From assembly GCA_000349905.1 (NCBI GenBank), contig KB722739.1, forward strand, positions 1,734,809 to 1,798,808: 64,000 nucleotides of DNA. The letters are read 5' to 3'. Origin of the DNA: Volvariella volvacea V23. Lineage: Eukaryota > Basidiomycota > Agaricomycetes > Agaricales > Pluteaceae. The notes beneath the pieces are model-generated. The model did no database searches, was not told where the DNA came from, and saw nothing but the letters and a program-made list of their open reading frames with translations. The translations under genes and the position numbers were made by a program. This document shows, one piece after another, positions 23,243-36,100 of this stretch (positions within the stretch are counted from its first letter, which is position 1; every line of letters begins with the position of its first letter).

Positions 23243-25004
23243 TCACCGTTTATAATCCCTATCTACCTTAACCTCAGCACTCACTTTCTTCCCACTTCCA
23301 CTTCCACTTCCACTACCCTCCTCTCCACCTCCAGCTTTCTTCTTATTCTTTTCCTTTCGTTTCTTCTTCCTCTCAGCGGCTTCAGCAGCTTCGTCCATTG
23401 CCAAAAAGTCCTTGATGGAAGGCAAGGCGGAACTGGCTAATGGCTGGAGACGCACCAACTGCTCTTCCTCCTCCTGGTCCTGATTCTGCCCTTGCTGTTC
23501 TTCACCTTCTTCGAGCTCAGTGCCTCGTCCCTTTGGATCGGAAGAGGACCCCGCTCCTGGCGCTGACGCTGAAGGTCCTGGAGAAGCTGGCTTAAATGGA
23601 CGAGGGATGTACTCTTCGTCGTCTTCTGTTGAGAACCAGTTTCTCGCAGGTAGTGAGGTAGTAGGAGGCTCCTCGCTGGATTTTGAATCTTTAGCTTTCT
23701 CGCGGGATTTTTTCTCTTCGGCATCAGAACCAGATTCATCTGCACTGAGTAGGTCGTCATAATCTCCTGCATCAGCGAAGATGTCGAGGTCTTCATCTAT
23801 GGGTTCGGGTTCTGCTACTGGTGGTGGCAGCTTCGATGTTGATGCCGTGCCATTCGTTGTCGTAGCAGTTGCTCCATCCTCCATCTGTACATCCCCCTGG
23901 GCATCTACCTCCCCTCCGCTTGCTCCCCTGCTTCCGTCAGGAGCAGAAGCACTCGTAGTTCCCTCCTCTCCCTCAACTTTCCGTTTCTTCTTCTTCCGCT
24001 CTCCTTTTTCTTTCTCCTTCTCTTCACCACCTTCAGCTTTCACCCTCTTCTTCTTTTTCTTCTCCTTCCCTTCCTCAGCGTTCCCAGATCCAGAGGCCGC
24101 AGAGCTCGAACCAATTGGTTTAAACCCGATAGGTTTAAACTTCCCTTGTGCCTTCACATTCTCTAATTCCTTGCCCCCTTCTACCCCATTTTCGCCAGCA
24201 TTTCGCTTTTCCTTCAACTCTTTTATGAGTTCCGCTCTCGACTTTTTCTTCTGTGGCTGTGCTTCTTTCTGTGACGAGGGGTCGGTACCACCTGTCTTGA
24301 CCTCGATGAATGCGTTCTCGAGATCTTCGTCATCTGCGGTCGTCATTGCTGCCTGTCGGGCTTTATTTTGTTCCAATAGAGCCATGTCAAGGCCTTTGAC
24401 GAGGATGGAGTGAGTGCCATCTCCTCCCAAGTACTGGCGCTTCTCTTCGAGCTGAAATCACGCAAGATATAGTCAGCGGATCGGTTATGCCCCAGCAATG
24501 ATCTTACCTCTTTCTTATCCGTCGTATTTTTCTGCAACTCGGCCAGTAGAGCTTCAGCCTGTACCCCACCCAGGTCCAAAGTACCACTCGTTCAATACCA
24601 GATATCTCTCAACCCAACGAAGTAAGCACGTACTGCAGTGAATTCATTCCCCTCGCCGCCCCTTCTCTCAGCAGCCCTATCCCTATACTTCCCTTCTGCC
24701 CCATCACCAGACTTGACCTTTCGCGGCTTAAAAGCAGGCTGTGACGCATCTATAGTCTTGCTTTGGGCCTTCTGATGAGATCAAATTTGTCCTGGTCGAT
24801 GAGGAGTCAAAATGAAACGGTGCACATACGGTTTTTTGCTATCTTGCTGTTTCGACTTGGGACCGTAAGTGAAGCCAGAACTGTGGCCTGAGGTGGTGGA
24901 TTGCTTGGACGTTTTGGAAGTGGACAATAGCTGGCGAAAGGCATCCTAGTAGGGTTTGAGAATCACACCGAGAGTATGGGAGGGGGTAAACATACTTGGT
25001 CCAT
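23243..25004 (-). CDS. RED/IK-like spliceosomal protein (apparent one-base frame problem)
   Basis: RED (IK) proteins are spliceosome components involved in splice-site control. Proposed exons: 24996-25004, 24830-24945, 24634-24771, 24508-24558, 23243-24451. The first encodes only M-D-Q. Conserved blocks in order: SGFTYGPKSK, SQPAFKPRKV, KYRDRAAERR with GEGNEF, EALLAELQKNTTDKKE, LEEKRQYLGGDGTHSILVKG and LDMALLEQNKARQ. These are hallmarks of the RED N-terminal region. The C-terminal 300 residues are Lys/Glu/Ser-rich with nuclear-localisation-like clusters and end KVDRDYKR. The sum of the exons is 1523 nt, one short of a codon multiple. The mismatch lies at the exon 2/3 junction next to a run of six A, so a missing A or an unusual splice is likely. 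About 507 aa if corrected. Confidence 0.8.
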
Positions 25005-25459
25005 GATGGGTGGTTAGAGATCTTCAGCGTGGTATACAATTTAGTATGGGCTCTGTGACGGTAGTGGAATACCAACCGGGAGTGATTTGATTGCCGAGAA
25101 GATAGAGAGTGATAGCAAACAAGGACAAGCAGCATTAAGTGATGACAAAACTCGTTAGTGTCTACAGTATGGGACCGACGCTGAATACGCTACAAAAAGC
25201 AAAGCAATAGCAACGAAAATACGACCAAGATGTAAAGCATAAGTAGTACAAGGATATATAAAAAAAGTTGCTGGTATGGTCTCTGATGTGAGTCGTAGTA
25301 TACCAAAAGCAAACCCAGTACACACCTTCGTCGCCACTCCCAACATTCGAAAAAAAAAAGAGAGAGAGCAACCAAAAAGAGCCGACACGTATTGTCAGAA
25401 CATTGACCACCAACACCGCCCCAATCCAAGAAATGCATGAGCTCTCCACGAGGTATATC
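25005..25459. other. Spacer between RED gene and membrane glycoprotein gene
   Basis: 455 nt between two tandem minus-strand genes. It must hold the RED promoter and the 3' UTR of the glycoprotein gene. An A10 run lies at about 25353. Overlapping small frames on the minus strand (25155-25560) are shadows or UTR and have no motifs. Confidence 0.4.
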
Positions 25460-26542
25460 CTAAAACCACCACCACCTTCTCGCCCCCCTCGAGATTGGTG
25501 GAACGCCTTCAAGTTCGACGGATTTCTGTCTTCTCTTTCTCCAAATAATGTACCCAACAACCGCTACGATTGTTCCTCCCAGACCCAACCCTAAAGTCAA
25601 TCCTAACGCTTCTGCTAGTCGTCTCCTGTTCAGCGGAATTTGATCCTCAGAAATTATTTCTGGCTGAGGTTGGGACGATGGAAAGCTCGATGTCTGCGGT
25701 TGACGTGTTGATTGTGTACTGGTAAATGGTATAGATGCAGTAGGCGGAGATGATACCGGTGGGAGGTAGGAAGAAGCTGGCCTATAATTTCAATACAGCA
25801 AATTAAGCGCCCTAACTTGAAACTTTGATTGACAAAGGCGACCTACGTCTCATCATCAACTGTAATGATCAACGACCCGACATCTAGTCTTGAAGGCCCT
25901 CTTCCTGTCCGGTTTTGTGGAATTGTGTACGTCAAAGTTGCAGTGGTAATCTCAGACTCAACGAGATCAATCACAGCAATTCCACCGGACGAAGAGTTGA
26001 AGACAAGGTTGATGGTAGTGCCAGCGGCAGAGACAGTCATGTTTGCGGTAGCATTCGAGAATGCAGAAGTTTCAAGGAAGAGGAATGAAGCTGGGTGACA
26101 GATGCGTGAGTTGTGTTTTAAGATGGTTGCAGTCATCACGCGTACGAAGCGAATGACTGTCAACGTAATTGTGATTCAAAACCCACCTCGAAATCTGACA
26201 AACATTTGGGGTATAATATCTCCAGCACTCGAATCAGGTCCATTAGTATAAACCAAGGTTCTACCACCCGATTCAATAATGTTCCTGTCCACGGAACATC
26301 AACACCAACGAGCTCTGCATGAGGACGACATGGAGTCCAGGAAAGGTGACTCACCAAGCGCCCTCACATGCGGGATTGTCCAACGTCATAGAAGCATTGC
26401 AAACAAACGGCGTATACAAAATTTGCGACGAATTGCTCGGTATGGTTACATTTCGAGGCGCACCCCAAGCGGGTTCAATAAATACGAGAAACGTCAAGAA
26501 CAGACACTGGATTTGCAGCAAGCTGATTATCGCCTTTGACAT
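25460..26542 (-). CDS. Single-pass membrane glycoprotein, function unknown
   Basis: Four exons (26355-26542, 26187-26284, 25847-26090, 25460-25781) give 283 aa with all phases consistent. The N-terminus is a signal peptide (SLLQIQCLFLTFLVFIEPAW then GAP). The outer part carries several N-glycosylation sites (NVT, NSS, NAS, NAT, NMT, NRT) and a compact core: WNIIESGGRTLVYTNGPDSS, DIIPQMFVRFRASFLFLETS, DLVESEITTATLTYTIP. A Ser/Thr/Pro-rich stalk follows, then one TM helix (LGLTLGLGLGGTIVAVVGYI) and a short basic cytoplasmic tail (RKRRQKSVE). This layout is common among uncharacterised cell-surface proteins of Agaricomycetes. A wall-stress sensor or adhesion role is possible but not shown by any motif. 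Confidence 0.8.
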
Positions 26543-28880
26543 CCAGACAAATCGTGACAGCGGTCGTGAAGATTGCGTATGTTGTGGAGATAACTTGGCC
26601 GGGGATGGATGAATCCCCCAACCCAGCATTCTACCTGCGTGGACGAGACTGTGGGAAGGACACCAGCTGTCGTGGACATAACTGGCGTTCATCCACACCA
26701 ACACTCAGCAGTCTATGACTAGAACTAGGCGTGTTCGACTGCTGCCCTGCGAGGAAAAAAAAGGTCAGTTGAACCGTCCGCGTGATGTCGTGTAACCAGT
26801 CGAACAGCCAACTCCCCTTTGGGAACCTGGAACCCTCGTCGTTGCTGCCTTCCGTAATTCGTCGGGAATTGAGAGTTATGATGCACTGACAGGGTCTTAG
26901 GGATGGCAACCAAAGAACCCCGGCCCAAGGATCGGCGGAATATGTCGTAAGGCAGTCGAAGAGGAAGGGGCAAGGGGAAGGCACGGAAATTGAGTAAAAC
27001 CAAAATTAAAGAGGCGCTGGTCAGAGGGTAGAGCAGGGAATGTGAGGGTGTGGGAGTGAGTTTGATCTACAAGCAAACTCACCGCCCAAGGTTTCTCGAG
27101 GCCGGATTGGGTAAATGCCGATGGAAATCGCAGGCGAGGCGTAAAAGCGCTGATAAGTTTATAGCGCTGCACCCATATTGAGTATATGATTGGACATGGG
27201 TGTACGAATTCGACTACAAGGGGAATATTAGTCACAGGAAAAAAGGTTCGGTTCTCGAGTTGCCATTTGGTTTCCATTGACAACGAAACCAACATACCTT
27301 AAGCTCAACAGTCTAGACGCCCACGGAGATGAGCTTGTGTTAACACCGCCGATATATTATAGCAATCCCATCCCAAGTCGAGGCTTTGGGAAGGTGCACA
27401 ATATATCCTTTTCCTTGCGGCAACGGCCCGAACCTGCCAGTGCAGCTGACGGCCGCGAGGTCCACAGGATTCCCTGGGCAGTAAGCTAAGAGGCCCCATC
27501 CAATGAAAATCCATCGCAGACCAGAAACAGAACCTATACCCACTGCGATGAACATTATGAGCACGTTCCAAAGTCTGTTGCTGTTGTTGTAAAAATCATG
27601 CCTTGACCTGCGTCCAAAGACAATTGTACTGGTGGAAGCCTGGGGTGTGACTCCCACACACCAACTTGAACAGGGCCTCATGACAAGGTACACGCAGGAA
27701 GCTACAGACGCCACCCCAAATCAAAAGTGCACACAACCAGATCAGAGTGACGAGCCTGGACGAACACCACATAAACCATATCATGAGAAGGGTCAGCCAT
27801 GCACAGCGTGTTCAAACGGCAAAGCCTACGCACCGAGCACAACGCGACAACGACATCAAGCAAGCGGCCTATGCATCTCAACACCGACCCACTCAAACAG
27901 GCCTGGACGCACACACCCAAACTCAGGTTCTAGTTACTCCCAACGCGCCTACATGCGCAGCTTCCAGTCACCAGTGGAAACGAACACGGCAGACTCAAGA
28001 CACCGACGCTGAACAACAACCATCACCGGCAAGGCTGAACAAGCCACATGCACCATCACAAGCTTCACTTGTAGGCTCAAAATCAAGCACAAACATTTTC
28101 CTCTTTTCCCTCAATTCAATTTTTATGCAGCAAATTTTGTACAGATGTATACAAGGCGGTGTATATGTGTATGTGCGTGTAGGGGTGGGTGGGTCGATTG
28201 GTTGGTTGGGGATTTGGTTTCGTCGTTTGGGTTGGTCGAATCGCGTATGTATGTATGTATGTCTTTACGGAAGGGAGGCGAAAAATCGAGAGGAGAAATG
28301 GGAAAGTGAGTGTGAGAGGACGTGAGTGCGTAACATGGTTGTTGAACATTGAACTGTAGCGGTTGGTGTATGTGCGGTGTGTGTCTGTGTGTGTTTGTCC
28401 AAGATAAGAAAATACCAGGAAGTGACAGAGCAAAAACCGGAAAAGAGGACCATGAAGAATCGGAGGGGTAACGGTGGGTCTGTACAAGGGAAAACGGGGA
28501 GTGAGAGGGGAGCGGGATCAGGTACGTTGAACAATTGGTCAAAAGAGGTCATGAATGTGACACGAAGTGAGGATGACTGTAAGCATCAAGTACATATATA
28601 CACGAATTAGTTGGCCTGAGTTTGTTGCGGGTGATGATCCACGGGAATTTGGAGTAAATGATACAGGCAAAGCAGCGCGGATGGTGGTGTGAGTGAAAGT
28701 TGAAAACGAGATTCGCAAGATCCATACAAGACAGAATTTTTGATGCAGCCTGTGGGGGGTGGGGAAAAACCGTCCAAGAATGAGTGAAAAACGAGACATG
28801 AAACCCAATTCTATCCAATCCATAACTCCCTTCCTTCGTCCTCTTAGAGTTTACAATCCAGGGAAATGCCGTTGTGTCTA
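26543..28880. other. Spacer with unresolved minus-strand frames and low-complexity DNA
   Basis: The left part (26543-27720) has several overlapping minus-strand frames, for example one reading WNVLIMFIAVGIGSVSGLRW near 27500. None joins into a gene I can defend; a second secreted protein gene upstream of the glycoprotein gene is conceivable. From 28100 to 28600 the DNA is GT/GG-rich on the plus strand with a GTAT tandem repeat. It most likely contains the 3' UTR of the HSF gene, which ends at 28881. Confidence 0.3.
28245..28262. repeat. GTAT microsatellite
   Basis: Four and a half copies of GTAT lie at 28245-28262 within a wider GT-rich stretch (28150-28400) downstream of the HSF-type gene. 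It is a simple short tandem repeat. Confidence 0.8.
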
Positions 28881-31800
28881 TCACCGAGTGGGCGAACCGG
28901 AAGGAACGGTGGGTAGAGACAACAATGGCGGCCCGTTCCTCGACAAACTCCCAATATTTGGTATACCCGGTCGTGAAATCCCACTCCCACTTCTAGGTCT
29001 GCCCGAAATCGTCGCTACCCCAGTATTTGTGCCTGCGCTCCATTGAGCAGGCATGCCACTGAATCCATATCCCAATGGTGCACTATCACTTCTCGCTCTG
29101 TTCAACTTCTTGCCTGAACCCACCACACTGCCAAATGCTGACCCGGGGGGACCAGTCACTGGTGAGCTCAGCGCTGATAGCGAGTCACCCGCATGAGATG
29201 GTACGCCAACGCCATTCAGGCCTGAGCCATCATCGGAGACCCGTTGGCGTTTAAGGCTGGATCGTTCGTCGTCAAACAGGTCCATGGGCATTGTGGGGGA
29301 CGGCGGAAGTGGTGTTGGGGCAGACGAGTGTCCATCACGAGAGTAGGACACATGCTGAAAGCTTTGCTGTCGGGAGAGTGTAGGGTGCGGTTGTGATTGG
29401 AGATGGGGAGGAAAATCCGTTCCCGTGGGACTAGAATTCGGACTGATTGAATGGAGTGGCTGACTGTTGAAGTTCATCGACAGCGGTGGTGGATAGCGTG
29501 ATGTGGCAGATTGGGGAGACGTAACGTAGATGTTGGGGTTGCTACCACTTTCCTCCACTAGTTCTTGCGGAAATGGAGGAACTATAGGCACCTTTAGCTC
29601 AAAGCCAAGTCGTTCAAAGGAAGGCAAGTACGCACCAGTGCCGGGTAAGGCTTTTCCAACGACGTCGTACAAGTTCCGCACAACGCCGGTGAGCTTTTCT
29701 ACTTTTCTTCTCTCACTTGACAGCTCCTCCCACATCCTTCTATTCTCTTCTCTCATCGCTCCTAGTTGTGCAGCAACCTAAAGAAGGAAATCGTGATTGG
29801 CATCAGTATATCCATTTGGTTAAGCTCATTGGAAGTGATAGAGGTGGAAACGAATGGAGAAAGAGAGGGCGAGTGATCGAGGAAGAGAGCATCGCTTTGG
29901 GAAATACACTAGACAAGGAAATGATCCTCGTTTCGCATGAAGAGTAAAGGGAAGGAAACGAAAGAGAAAAGAGACGATCTGACGAACCCTCACCTCTCCT
30001 GGCAGCTCGACTCGATGCTTGATTGATGGGTCTGGTTCAAGAGCCTTTCGTTTGATCTCGTCCAATAGATCGGGCCGGCCACGCAGGAATTTGTGATGAG
30101 AAAACTCCCAAGTTTGTGCATCCGTTGAGGTACGCTGCGCCCGGGGTGTCTATGATAGTTCAAGAGACATGTCCGATAATGAAGGAGGCAGTGGTGAAGC
30201 CAGGGTGAGGGTGATGAGGGAAACACGACGAAAGGAGAAAGATCATGATTGAGAAGTGTTCTATCGAAGAGAATACGGAAAGAAGCCTACCCGATTTATT
30301 TTGTGGAACCCATACATGTTGAGCTGACGGACAAAACTCGAGAACTATGATGGAGTGGGGAGATTAGCATTGTCCATCATGGCCATGAATGGAGATATCG
30401 TGAATGCGGAAGCATATATGCGCCTTAAAATAGACACATAGACCAGCCAACTGCGGTACCGGCACAAAAAGCCAAGTTCGAGGATCACGTACATTGTTGT
30501 GCTTGAAATGTGCACCCAAAATGCTACGACTAAATTCCCCTACATTGGACACGACAAAGGATGTGCCCAGCTCAGTCCATGCGATAAATTGAGCAGACTT
30601 GCTGTCGTTTATCATCCTAGTAACGTAGACACCACCGTTAGTCGCGGTTAGAGAGAGTTTGGCGGAGCACAAGCTGATGATCCACGCGGGAGAAGTTGCG
30701 ATGACAGGCGAAATGGGAAGTCAAGATGCGAAGCATCGAGATAAGGAAAAAGGGATCTGTTTCAAATGAAGGCAGGTGGAAACCAGCAGAAAGGATATAT
30801 GCCAGAGGTGGGAAATACCTCTGTCAAAAACGGCCTCGTCATCATCAAGGGATGCAGGCCTTGAAACGCATATATAGAGCTCAGCCACGTTCCCAATGGA
30901 TAAGCTCCCGCAAGCCAAGTCCCCCGCAAATGACGCGCATATACACCAAAACCTTGCGCAAAAAGGGGCACTTACTGGTATAGCTTTGTCACGAAGTTAT
31001 TGGTCGCCATAGGCTTGCCAAGGATGTTCATGCTACCGCCAACGCCATTGCTAGTGCCATTGGAGGGCATGGTGCTCATTCCAGATTGGGTGGGCGGCGC
31101 GTTGTCTTCTCCACCACTCGGACTACCGCTCCCCTCGCTCCCACCTGCAGCACCATTCCCCGAGAACATGTCATCGGGATTATACGTACCCTGACTCGAG
31201 CCCAAGTCCATGGCAGTGTCTCTCGGCTCTTCATACAGACTCTCTTCCAGCAATGTGCTGCCAACAACTCCAGAACCCAGGCTGCTTCCACCAGTGCTGG
31301 TGGGTGGTGCACCGGCCGTCAGACTCCTTTTACGCGACATCTGAGCTACGGAGGCTGTTGAGCCAGCAGAGGACCGCGAAGATAACGGAGTTCGCCTGCT
31401 GTCATACCCAGCTGATGAACCCGGGGGTTGTTGGCTATTTCCGTGATCATCGTAGCTTGCAGTGGGTTGAGCTTGCTGGGAGGCCGAGCCGGCAGGGTCC
31501 GGGGTGGTAAATTGGAACTGGGAGGACATACTATGGTGGTGGTGCGGGTGGGCGAAAGGATTGGCTGATGGACTGATTGGAGTGACAGGTGAAAGGGCGG
31601 ATGAAGCAGATGGACCGGTGATGGGAGAATGATTGGTGGGAGAAGTCACGGACAAGGAAGACAGATTGAGGGACAGAGCTGTGGTACGAGAGAGGTGGTT
31701 TAGCTGTTCTCCTGCTTGCCCCGTCGTGGGTTGAGGTGCCTGAGACGTGGGTGGCTGGTGATAGAAGGAATAGTGGGACCCATGATCGTTTGCAGGCGGA

Positions 31801-31922
31801 GATGAGAACGAAGGCTGGGCAGAATGGCTATGCTGGGGGATCAGATGGGAAGGCCATTGCTGCTGTCGCTGAGCGGACTGGGAGAAATGTGGGTCCGTCG
31901 AGGTCATTGCGTAGTTATCCAT
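28881..31922 (-). CDS. HSF-type transcription factor (Hsf1-like)
   Basis: Heat-shock-factor-family DNA-binding regulator that recognises nGAAn repeats. Five exons (30976-31922, 30493-30616, 30291-30344, 29994-30149, 28881-29777) encode 725 aa. Residues 1-300 are disordered (His/Gln/Ser/Pro-rich) with acidic patches. The winged-helix domain starts at about residue 307: NNFVTKLYQMINDSKSAQFI, AWTELGTSFVVSNVGEFSRS, FKHNNFSSFVRQLNMYGFHK (recognition helix), then WEFSHHKFLRGRPDLLDEIK. A coiled coil follows (AAQLGAMREENRRMWEELSS). The C-terminus is Ser/Pro-rich and disordered. The DNA-binding domain in mid-protein and the short coiled coil fit fungal Hsf1. An Sfl1- or Mga1-like member cannot be excluded without a tree. 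The start MDNYAM follows another in-frame ATG 54 nt upstream. Confidence 0.92.
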
Positions 31923-33100
31923 GTCTAGTAAACAAACGGAGAAGACGAAGTCTTGTGATAAAAAAAAACGAAACAAGCAAAGACTTGAGAGCTACGACTG
32001 CGGGGGGTTGTGAGACGAAAGCTGGGTGAAACGACTCGATAGCGTTGAGATATAGTGCGTTGAATGGCTCGAAAAAGGAAGCTGTGTGGGTGCAGGCTGA
32101 ATGGGAGTGGAGCAATAAGAGCCAGGGAAGCTGTTGTGGATGATTGCCCTGTTCAGAGGCTTTTAGGGAGAGGAAACACTATTGGGGAGGAGAAGGGGGT
32201 TGATATAGGTAGGGAGTGATGACGGTTAAGGGGGAGGACGTACTGAGGGAGTGAACGAGATGAGCGGGGGTATGTTGTAATTGGGAATGAGGACTAAATA
32301 TTCTAATTACCCGCCAAATCCAGATTCAGATCCAAAATAATTTACTTTTTCCCCTTTCTGCTTTCGGCCGTCCTCCTCGTTTCCACACAACCTTGCCAAC
32401 CGTTGCGCATCGTCCAGCCCGAGTCCTCTCCTCCACCACCATCCTCGCCCTAGTCTAGTCTTTTGTCGTATCGCTCTGCCTGCTCTGCCGTGCCTACACT
32501 CTGCTCCTGTTCTCCCAATCCCTGCCGTCTAATCTGTGAACGAATCAGTCTCTTGACGCTCACACATAATACCCTTTCCCGCATGTTGGCACATGTTCTC
32601 CTCATGGTCCTCCAATAACTCGCCTCTCCTTCGCTCACTGCCCCCCTCCTCCCCTCTCCCTGCCAAGCTGTCCCTGCTCTTCCTTCCAACCCCGTTCCTG
32701 ATCAAAACAACACACGTCCACCCCCCTCCAATCTTCCTGCTTCCCCTCCCATTACTCATATCCCGTTGTACGTATGAATCTCGGCCCTCTCATCTTAACC
32801 ATCCATCATACATCATGCGGCCGTCCTGCCCATGAACGATGATTCAAGTGATTCATTGCTATGATGCCAATCACCTTTCCTCCACATGTTGATGCACCTC
32901 CAAAACGAATCGAACAGCCTTCCTCGGGGTCCATCGACAATCCTCATTGGTCCAGTACTACCTTCCTTACCGGTTCCTCCGTCCATTCAGAGTCGCGAAG
33001 CATTCCTGTAGACCCCTCGAGCTTTGATGATATCTACATTAGGGTTGTCCCGCATCATGGAACGACCGAACGGAATTCATAATCCATTGCCGGCGCTCTT
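31923..33100. other. Upstream region of the HSF-type gene
   Basis: The DNA next to 31922 is the leader and promoter of the HSF-type gene. From 32340 to 32760 the plus strand is strongly pyrimidine-rich, meaning purine-rich on the HSF sense strand. A plus-strand frame at 32861-33082 (73 codons, VDAPPKRIEQPSSGSIDNPH) is the only candidate coding piece; it has no partner exon I could identify. Confidence 0.35.
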
Positions 33101-36100
33101 CTGTGGCACCGAAAAATTGTTATCATTATCTTCATGTAATCATTTATCTATTTAATTGTTTCCCCTATTTCTTATCCAAATTTTGTCCTTTTTCTTCATA
33201 ATTCTCGTGTACGCATAGTTCACACTGAGCAGCTCGGTGTGATCCACGACAAAAACATAGTCGGACCAATCAGCGTGCAGCCTGCTCATCCATCAAGGGA
33301 CCATTCTTTCCGTCATTTGGGCTGATGCCCACATAACCCTCAGCCACGCCACAAAAAAATATTCCCACCTCATCAGGTGCCTATTCTGACCGACACGCAG
33401 TGTCGATTTAAAATACAGAACACCGTCGCCTGTCCACTGCTAGCCGTACAAAAGGCCTAGATAGGGAAATCTATGAGAACGCGGCAATCTTTGGCTTGTT
33501 TTCTTCCCTCTCTTAGCTCCCACCCGAGCTTAAGTTGGCACCGGGATGGGCTCGGCCATCTGCAGATTCGGACGATTGCGTCCAGACCATACGTCGAATC
33601 AATAGAATCCCCACAGGTCGGTTGAGCCTATAAACTGTACCAATGTACACACCTTTGCGGAGCCCTTGGCCTGCTCGTCACCCTAATTATTCAATCTGCC
33701 TAACCATTTTTGTTCTTCCACCCAGCTGGGAAGGGAAAACGGGGATACATGCATCGGGAGGACGAAAATCAAGAGCCACCAGCTTGGCCCATGATCCATG
33801 CTTCTCGCAATTGGTCGCTCGTTATTCAAAGCCAGGAGGAAACCCTTTCCTTCTCTCTCCCTCTTCCGTCGACAGTCAGGTGTGTATGCCAAACATAACA
33901 GGCATCTCATAAAAATGTTTTATTCCATCGCTCCGAAGCGGGAAACCATTGTTATGGAGTGGTGCTTCAATTAATCGCGTCTACCCACCCCTTACTCGCT
34001 CTTCCAGGCTTCAACCCTAGCTCGACTTCGCTTCATTCTTTATTCCCCAACCATCAATCAGCGGATACGAATATGGGCATCATCGCTGCGCATCTCCCGT
34101 CTCCCTTGTTAAGGAGCCTATCGTTCACCCCTTGACTCAACCTAAGAATCTCGACTTTGGTTGGAGTGACTCGACGGATCTGATAACGAAGGTTTCCCTT
34201 CTCGATAGTCGACGTATCGGAAAGACTCAATATGCGCCCATAGGCATCATATTTGGGACCAAATACTATATCATCCTTTCGGAACTATCATCATGACTGA
34301 GGATCACATCCGAGCCTTTCTTTCATCACGGCTCCTCTCCTATGGGTGACATCTTTCCAGCTCCATTCAGGTACGTTTCTGGACGCAAGCATTGGCAGCA
34401 GAAAACTTATCCGAGGCGTCGTTCTTGCATGGAGATTACAATCAGCACCTACCAACGTCCAAGTTCGCAATTGTACCCGTACGATCATCCAACTTGAAGA
34501 CCCTTGAGCCGTTGACGATCAATTATGCTAGCCCCCCTCCCAAAAAAGCAAGATTAGGTTCGAAAATCCACTAATGAATAAAAAATCCCTTCAGCCACAA
34601 TGGCTATTACGATGGTCCCAATAAAAAAATGTACACGTGCGTAGAGGGGATTGAGCGGGGCGCAATAATGAAAAAACGTCGTAATTGCAATAAACCCAGC
34701 CCACGCGAGGGCCTAGTCAATTTTCTTTTTCTTTTCCTAATTTTGTGTCTCCCTTTCAGCGGTCGTCAATCTCGTATCTTGACGTACAAATGGGACGAAC
34801 CGCTCATGTTTGATGACACAAGGTTTTAACATCATTCTGGCCCCCTCGCCCCCGGGCCATTGACAGGCTTTTATGTACTTATGAGTAAAATACTTCCGTC
34901 AGTGATGGCGGTTAACCCCATTGTTTGATCCCAGCCTATTCAGTTCCTTCGGTCATGCACTAGCACCCTACGTCTTGTCGACGTCGAGCCAACGCGGAAG
35001 GTGGTCGACAATGAAACATGCTTCACGTCCAGCGCGAGAACCTGAGATGGAGATAGGGATGTAAACAGGTTTGGGATTCAGGCTTGGTCTATATGGGGTG
35101 GTGGACACACATTGACGCAACGCCTTTTGGTGGCTCACTGGTCTTTGTTCATTCATTCCTACAAGCTGACGATACACTGCAGGACGTCGCATGTGTCGCA
35201 TACCTAATGGAAAAGTCGATTCAGTCTAGTGTTTGGGACCAGTGATCATGGCGAGATGAATGACGCTGCTTGTTGTCGCCTAGTGTCCTGGCGTTATCTC
35301 ATGCTTCTTCGCCTATGCTATCCACAGATGTTCTACACGCTATAGTCGAAGGCTCAGAGCATGGAAGAATACGTGGATGTGCTTCGAAATGCTCAGATTT
35401 TAGGTGCCGAGGGTTAGTGTAGCAGCACTGAAGCTCATCGTGATTGAGCTAATGTGTGGATGTATGTATGATGCCTAAGTGGGCTGCGCTGATCTCGATA
35501 GCTTCCTAAGTACCTTGAGACCGAAGTTTCGGATTTCTCTCCTAGGAAGATATTCCTATACATGTGTGTTCCAAATTTACTTTGCTGCCGCTTTGCCTCC
35601 GTTATGCTGCAAGACATACCAATTGCTCCCTTAAACTACCCAAGTTGATAACCCGGTCTATTATAATACCGCCAGAATCGTCGGAGGGACAGACTTAGTT
35701 CAGCACCGTATCACGAATCTGGTAAAGTCTGAACTCCAACCTGGGGATGCAACGACTCTACATGCAACCCGGATTGCTACCGAAGGCTCCGGAACGGAGG
35801 TAATTTCACTGACAATCCTTCCCATTATGCTCACAAAAAACTGGCGCCAAATTTAGTCTGGAAAAGGAAGTCTGATCAATCCATGACTTGGATCTAATCC
35901 CTTGAATCGCGCTCTTGTTGCCGAAATAACCACCATTGCGGTGCCGCATTGTATATTCGCATATGGTAATAGAGTAACGCTGAACGAAATGATGCTGGTG
36001 TGAGCAGTGCAGGCCGCAGCGGTCGAGTTCCCCGTTAAATTACTGACTTGACAAAATTAGACATGATGGAGCCTCACGGTCGCAGTTGGAAATTCAGAGG

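Noticed and set aside
23781..24413. 210-codon plus-strand frame rich in Ser/Pro/Phe
   Set aside because: It is the antisense shadow of the Lys/Glu-rich RED C-terminal exon, where low codon diversity keeps the opposite frame open.
28100..28620. Coding frames in the GT-rich stretch
   Set aside because: The frames (for example a 139-codon minus-strand one) come from simple-sequence DNA in the HSF 3' region and have low-complexity composition.
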